From an uncultured Armatimonadota bacterium (GTDB lineage Bacteria; Armatimonadota; Fimbriimonadia; Fimbriimonadales; Fimbriimonadaceae): a stretch of 9,461 bases of DNA. Positions 6,124-9,461 of this stretch are shown here, piece after piece. A program made the translations under genes and the position numbers. A model generated the notes under the pieces. That model searched no databases. It was not told the origin of the DNA and worked only from the letters and a program-made list of their open reading frames with translations. Positions within the stretch are counted from its first letter, which is position 1; each line of letters begins with the position of its first letter. The stretch covers positions 1 to 9,461 of the forward strand of contig CAMLEL010000057.1 of assembly GCA_946478935.1 (NCBI GenBank), written 5' to 3'.

Positions 6124-6167
6124 TGAGCGATTCCCATGTAGGTGCGGCAAGCTTGTCGCAACGCTCA
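6124..6167. repeat. Nested inverted repeats directly after the GH95 stop codon
   Basis: An outer pair TGAGCG (6124-6129) / CGCTCA (6162-6167) brackets a near-perfect 18-bp palindrome, TGCGGCAAGCTTGTCGCA (6143-6160), with a single mismatched pair. It begins one base beyond the GH95 stop codon (6171-6169) in the minus transcript, in the 127-bp gap before the NahK-like gene. It could be an mRNA 3'-end processing or stabilising structure, or a factor-dependent terminator. No T-run follows on either strand. The rest of the gap (6042-6123) holds the kinase Shine-Dalgarno and the candidate -10. Confidence 0.5.
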
Positions 6168-6168
6168 G

Positions 6169-8904
6169 CTACTCCTGCCTGAAATCCAACTGGTAACGCT
6201 TGCCCTTTTGCGTGTCGATAACAAACGTACCGCCTTCCGGCGCAATCCGCTCGACCCGACTGCCTTGGATAATCTTGGCTTCTTGGGCATCGACCTTGAG
6301 TCTCAGTTTCCCGCCAAGCTTGGATAGGACTGACGCCGACTTAATCTCCCCATCTTTCCACGTCGCCTGAAATTCAAAACCTCCACGCGCCACCAACCCA
6401 TTGAACGAACCAGTTGGCCAAGCCTTTGGTAGGGCCGGCAGTAAGCGCACGACCCCTTCGTGCGATTGGATCAGCATCTCCGCCATTCCCGCCGCGCCTC
6501 CGAAATTTCCGTCAATCTGAAAAGGCGGATGGTCGTCCCATAGGTTTGGCAAAGTTGACTTGGCCAGCAGCAGTCGCACGTTCTCATGAGCTTTTTCAGC
6601 ATCCAGAAACCGAGCGTAAAAGTTGATGATCCAAGCGCGTGACCACCCGGTATGTCCGCCGCCGTGGCTGAGTCGGTATTCCATCGATTTTCGGGCCGCA
6701 GACATCATGGTTGGGGACGTCGAGTGCGTGAACTGGTGGGATGGGTGAACTCCATAGAGGTGAGACAGGTGCCGGTGCCCCGGCTCGGCCTCATCGTACT
6801 GCTTGGACCATTCGATCAATCGACCATCGGACCCGATATTGGGCATCAAAAGGTTAGCCTGCACCAAGCGGACTTTGGCAACGAACTCGTCCTCGATATT
6901 GAGTTCGCGAGAGGCGGATAGGAAGTTGTCGAACACCTCCCAGACGATTTCCTGATCCATGGCATTTCCCATTGACACGTTTAGGTTCCGACCCTGATGA
7001 CGATAAGTGTTTTCCGGGGATGTGGAGGGGCCGCTTACCCATTTCCCGGAAGCCGGGTCCACAACCAACCATCCCAAATAAAACGCCGCGCACTCCTTCA
7101 AAAATGGATGCGCCCGCTCACGAAGAAACTTCCGATCGCCAGTAAAGCGGAAATGCTCCATAAAGTGGCTGCTCGTCCAGCCTGCGCCGTGCGGCCAAAG
7201 CCCCCAGACCGTGTTTCCGGAGAGCGCGGCATAGTAGTTGTTGTCGGTGGTATGTCCGAGCGCCACCCCTTGGGAGCCCAAGGTCGTCGCCAGACGCCTC
7301 ATCGATGGGCGCATATTCTCCATCAGATCGAACAAGGGTGTATGGCACTCAGAGAGGTTGCCCACCTCGGCGATCCAGTAGTTCATTTGGAGGTTGATGT
7401 TGGTGTGATAATCTGCGTTCCAAGGTGCCGCCATGTGGGGATTCCAGACTCCCTGTAGGTTGGCGGGCATGTCTCCTGGTCGAGAACTGGTGATAAGAAG
7501 GTATCTCCCAAACTGGAAGTACAACTCCTCGAGTGCGGGGTCGGTCGCTCCGGATTTGACTTTGTTCAACCGTGCGTCGGTTGGTTCGTCGACGTTATCG
7601 CCGAGATCCAAACTCACCCTTCGGAATAACGTTCGGTGAGCCGCGACTGCGTCGGCCTTCAGCTTCGCATATGGCTTTAACTTGACACGATCCAAAGTCG
7701 ATTGGGCGGCGTTGCGAAGATTGCCGGGCAGTGGTTTCGCAGGATCAGATCGGTTGTAGTCTGTTGCAATCGCTATTAGGATGGTAGCTGTAGTTGCACC
7801 GGTGACCCGCAAATCCGTCTCACCTTGAATACCGTCAGAGACAATCGTAGCGATGCCATGGAACCTTGTGCCTAGGTTTTCATTGACCGTTTGGTTGGTT
7901 CCACTGGAGGGATATCCAGCACGTCCTACCAATTCGAGATGTCCCTTGCGGACCCGCACATCTGCACCAAACTCGCGGTTCAAACTCGCGATGAAGGCGA
8001 GGGAGCCCTTTCGACTCGCTTCAATTCGAACAACGGCAACCTGGTCTACTGGCGAAACGAAGACTTCCCGTCGATAGCGTACGCCGTTTTGAGTATACGA
8101 AGTCGTGGCAACTGCAGAATCTAGATCGAGTTCGTGTCGATAGTCGGCGGGAACCCGTTGCGAATCTAAGACCACCGACTTGGCCATGTGTCCGGCCCCG
8201 CCGTTGTTCCGCACAACCGCGACCAAGACATTTCTGCCAACTCTCAATGGCTGATCAAATCGTAAGGTATGCGGTTTGCTCCAGTCCTTGGTTTCACCGA
8301 TGAGCTTGCCATTAAGATAGATTTGCGCTTCGTCGTCGATTGGCGAAAGTTGGAGCAAGTTGAAGCTATTAGGATGTGCGGCATCGAAGGTCGTTCTAAA
8401 AATGAGAGACCCTTTGTGGGCAACCTCGAGGTTCTCAGATACCCAAAGCGAGTCGTCGAAGTCCGGCAGAGACATCTCCGGGGTCAACGCTCCGTCGAAG
8501 CGTCGCCACGATTTAAGAGAAAGGGAGCGCTCACGATCATTGTTCGAACCCATTCGAATATCCAAGTATCCGAATGGCTGGTAGCTCCGCCGACCCTCAT
8601 GCTCTGCCATCACATTCTTTTGGAGCAAGTCTTGAGCCTCTGCGTTCTTGCCCTCGAACAGAAGCTTCCGCGCTTCAGCAATGTACTTCGCTGAGTCCGC
8701 CGGTTGGACGGGATGCGGCGGCCCCGCCCAAATCGTGTCTTCGTTCAGGAGTATCCGCTCTTCCTCCACCCCGCCAAACGACATCGCTCCAATTCGGCCA
8801 TTGCCAACCGGCAATGCCGATGTCCAGCCCTGCGCCGGTTGCCGATACCAGAGCATGAGATCTTGCGGCGCCATGGCAATCGTGAGAAGGGCGGCGAGAA
8901 TCAT
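6169..8904 (-). CDS. GH95 alpha-L-fucosidase with an inserted jelly-roll-like domain
   Basis: The 911-aa enzyme has the GH95 layout. The N-terminal beta domain runs 'LMLWYRQPAQGW.ALPVGNGRIGAM' to 'RILLNEDTIWAGPP' (about 16-63). The (alpha/alpha)6 catalytic domain spans about 410-790, followed by a C-terminal beta domain. Residues equal to the AfcA (Bifidobacterium) catalytic set are present: Asn502 and Asn504 in 'YHTNINLQMNYW', Glu631 in 'PSTSPEN' and Asp798 in 'FQIDGNFGG'. His500, equal to AfcA His419, is kept; alpha-L-galactosidase GH95 members replace it. This favours alpha-1,2-L-fucoside cleavage. About 135 residues (120-254) interrupt the N-terminal domain between 'YQPFGYLDI' and 'DYRHELDLDSA'. 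They read like a GH2-type sugar-binding jelly roll (FDDSLW at 149-154, 'YLNGKLIGE' at 196-204). The start ATG 8904 gives a very short hydrophobic lead (MILAALLTIAMA) with no basic residue. The next in-frame codon but one upstream is the GH20 stop. It is likely translationally coupled to GH20. Confidence 0.93.
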   Translation of the reverse strand: MILAALLTIAMAPQDLMLWYRQPAQGWTSALPVGNGRIGAMSFGGVEEERILLNEDTIWAGPPHPVQPADSAKYIAEARKLLFEGKNAEAQDLLQKNVMAEHEGRRSYQPFGYLDIRMGSNNDRERSLSLKSWRRFDGALTPEMSLPDFDDSLWVSENLEVAHKGSLIFRTTFDAAHPNSFNLLQLSPIDDEAQIYLNGKLIGETKDWSKPHTLRFDQPLRVGRNVLVAVVRNNGGAGHMAKSVVLDSQRVPADYRHELDLDSAVATTSYTQNGVRYRREVFVSPVDQVAVVRIEASRKGSLAFIASLNREFGADVRVRKGHLELVGRAGYPSSGTNQTVNENLGTRFHGIATIVSDGIQGETDLRVTGATTATILIAIATDYNRSDPAKPLPGNLRNAAQSTLDRVKLKPYAKLKADAVAAHRTLFRRVSLDLGDNVDEPTDARLNKVKSGATDPALEELYFQFGRYLLITSSRPGDMPANLQGVWNPHMAAPWNADYHTNINLQMNYWIAEVGNLSECHTPLFDLMENMRPSMRRLATTLGSQGVALGHTTDNNYYAALSGNTVWGLWPHGAGWTSSHFMEHFRFTGDRKFLRERAHPFLKECAAFYLGWLVVDPASGKWVSGPSTSPENTYRHQGRNLNVSMGNAMDQEIVWEVFDNFLSASRELNIEDEFVAKVRLVQANLLMPNIGSDGRLIEWSKQYDEAEPGHRHLSHLYGVHPSHQFTHSTSPTMMSAARKSMEYRLSHGGGHTGWSRAWIINFYARFLDAEKAHENVRLLLAKSTLPNLWDDHPPFQIDGNFGGAAGMAEMLIQSHEGVVRLLPALPKAWPTGSFNGLVARGGFEFQATWKDGEIKSASVLSKLGGKLRLKVDAQEAKIIQGSRVERIAPEGGTFVIDTQKGKRYQLDFRQE

Positions 8905-8907
8905 GGC

Positions 8908-9461
8908 CTAAAATGATCGGCGGCGAGCGGGGAAGAAGAGCACCTCGCCGTTTGAATCGGTACCCGCATCACTTCGAATGTTGGCGCGCAACTCGTACTT
9001 GGCGTTGGGTTTCAGAGTCAGGATGTTGAACGTGTATACGTTCGCCCGGTTTTGGGCCCCGGCCTGTCCCTTGTGATCGTCCTTGGCTATCGAAACTCCG
9101 TCCTCCAGGAGTTCTGCCCATTCGATATCCAGCCGGTGCGCGCCGCCCGTGTACTGAAAGATTGCCGTGAAGTTGCCCGCCGCTGTCACTGCCTTGGTGA
9201 CATCCCAAGTGCGCGGCACAAACGACTCCGTGGTTTCTCCAGACTTCCAACGGCCGACTGGCTCTGGCATGGGCGCATCCAGCTTTCGGTAGTTGACGCC
9301 AAAGTTTGAAAGTCGATCCAGGTGCTTCGGCAACCCGGCTTCAAAGCGCGCAAAGTCCTTGTTGGCGACTTCGCTCCACGCCACTTCCGACATCGCGCAG
9401 GCCCGCGGGAAGACCATGTATTCCGCGTGTTGAGGACTGGCGATGTACTCGGTCCACAGAT
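8908..9461 (-). CDS. GH20 beta-N-acetylhexosaminidase, C-terminal part (partial, 5' end outside window)
   Basis: The frame is open to the window edge, so the apparent ATG at 9417 is internal. The first visible residues are LWTEYIASPQHAEYMVFPRA, followed by CAMSEVAWS. This is the signature of the last strand and helix of the GH20 (beta/alpha)8 barrel (QxxLWTEY...Y.xFPR..A.sEvaW). Its Trp and Glu line the pocket around the non-reducing HexNAc. The catalytic Asp-Glu pair lies upstream, outside the window. After the barrel comes a beta-sandwich tail ('WDVTKAVTAAGNFTAIFQYT', then 'HRLDIEWAELLEDG'), common in secreted Bacteroidetes-type hexosaminidases. The protein ends FPARRRSF, then TAG at 8910-8908. 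GH20 covers beta-N-acetylhexosaminidase and lacto-N-biosidase; the part seen cannot separate them. The gene abuts GH95 in the same frame, so the two are almost certainly co-transcribed. Confidence 0.92.
   Translation of the reverse strand, partial: LWTEYIASPQHAEYMVFPRACAMSEVAWSEVANKDFARFEAGLPKHLDRLSNFGVNYRKLDAPMPEPVGRWKSGETTESFVPRTWDVTKAVTAAGNFTAIFQYTGGAHRLDIEWAELLEDGVSIAKDDHKGQAGAQNRANVYTFNILTLKPNAKYELRANIRSDAGTDSNGEVLFFPARRRSF

Noticed and set aside
6997..7458. 153-aa plus-strand frame opposite GH95
   Set aside because: It is antisense to the conserved GH95 catalytic domain, with no independent signal.
9415..9417. Internal ATG as the start of a 169-aa protein
   Set aside because: The frame continues upstream to the window edge and encodes the GH20 LWTEYI motif, so the ATG is internal to a longer gene.
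1..9461. CRISPR arrays, tRNA/rRNA genes, insertion sequences
   Set aside because: No regularly spaced repeats, cloverleaf-like sequence, transposase motifs or terminal inverted repeats with target duplications were seen on either strand.

Overview
This window is a piece of a bacterial chromosome dominated by secreted carbohydrate- and phosphate-processing enzymes. GC looks moderately high by eye. Three enzymes resemble counterparts in saprophytic glycan degraders: a GH109-type oxidoreductase-fold glycosidase and a PhoA-like phosphatase with twin-arginine (Tat) signals, and a GH95 fucosidase. Together with the Shine-Dalgarno sites this points to a free-living Gram-negative or atypical diderm lineage. 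Fimbriimonadia/Armatimonadota is my best guess, with Planctomycetota, Verrucomicrobiota or Acidobacteriota as alternatives. No rRNA or other phylogenetic marker is present, so this is weakly supported. I saw no mobile elements, CRISPR arrays or RNA genes.

Layout. (1) 1-83, minus: the first 27 codons of a short-chain dehydrogenase. (2) 200-1579, plus: a Tat-exported GH109-type alpha-N-acetylgalactosaminidase homologue. (3) 1590-3101, minus: a Tat-exported alkaline phosphatase convergent with the GH109 gene, with a 14-bp hairpin in its last codons. (4) 3127-3525, minus: a small predicted winged-helix protein 25 bp upstream of the phosphatase, with a good sigma70-like promoter in front. (5) 3686-3916, plus: a 76-residue single-pass membrane protein. 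(6) 3913-4740, minus: a five-TM membrane protein with a central zinc ribbon; genes 5 and 6 end in one shared CTAG. (7) 4800-6041, minus: a kinase closely resembling bifidobacterial N-acetylhexosamine 1-kinase (NahK). (8) 6169-8904, minus: a GH95 alpha-L-fucosidase with an inserted jelly-roll-like domain. (9) 8908-9461, minus: the C-terminal part of a GH20 beta-hexosaminidase. Its stop codon is separated from the GH95 ATG by one codon, in the same reading frame.

How the genes fit together. GH20, GH95 and the NahK-like kinase form a same-strand set, and the GH109 gene lies about 4.6 kb from the kinase start. GH109 founders remove alpha-GalNAc from blood-group-A-type ends. GH95 removes alpha-1,2-fucose from H-type ends. 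GH20 removes beta-HexNAc (or lacto-N-biose). NahK phosphorylates free GlcNAc/GalNAc at C1 in the cytoplasm. The window therefore reads as part of a catabolic locus for fucosylated, HexNAc-containing glycans (mucin, blood-group or exopolysaccharide type) with a salvage kinase. Transporters, the uridylyltransferase and any phosphorylase are not visible here. The phosphatase and wHTH pair may be a separate phosphate-related unit inserted between the glycan genes.
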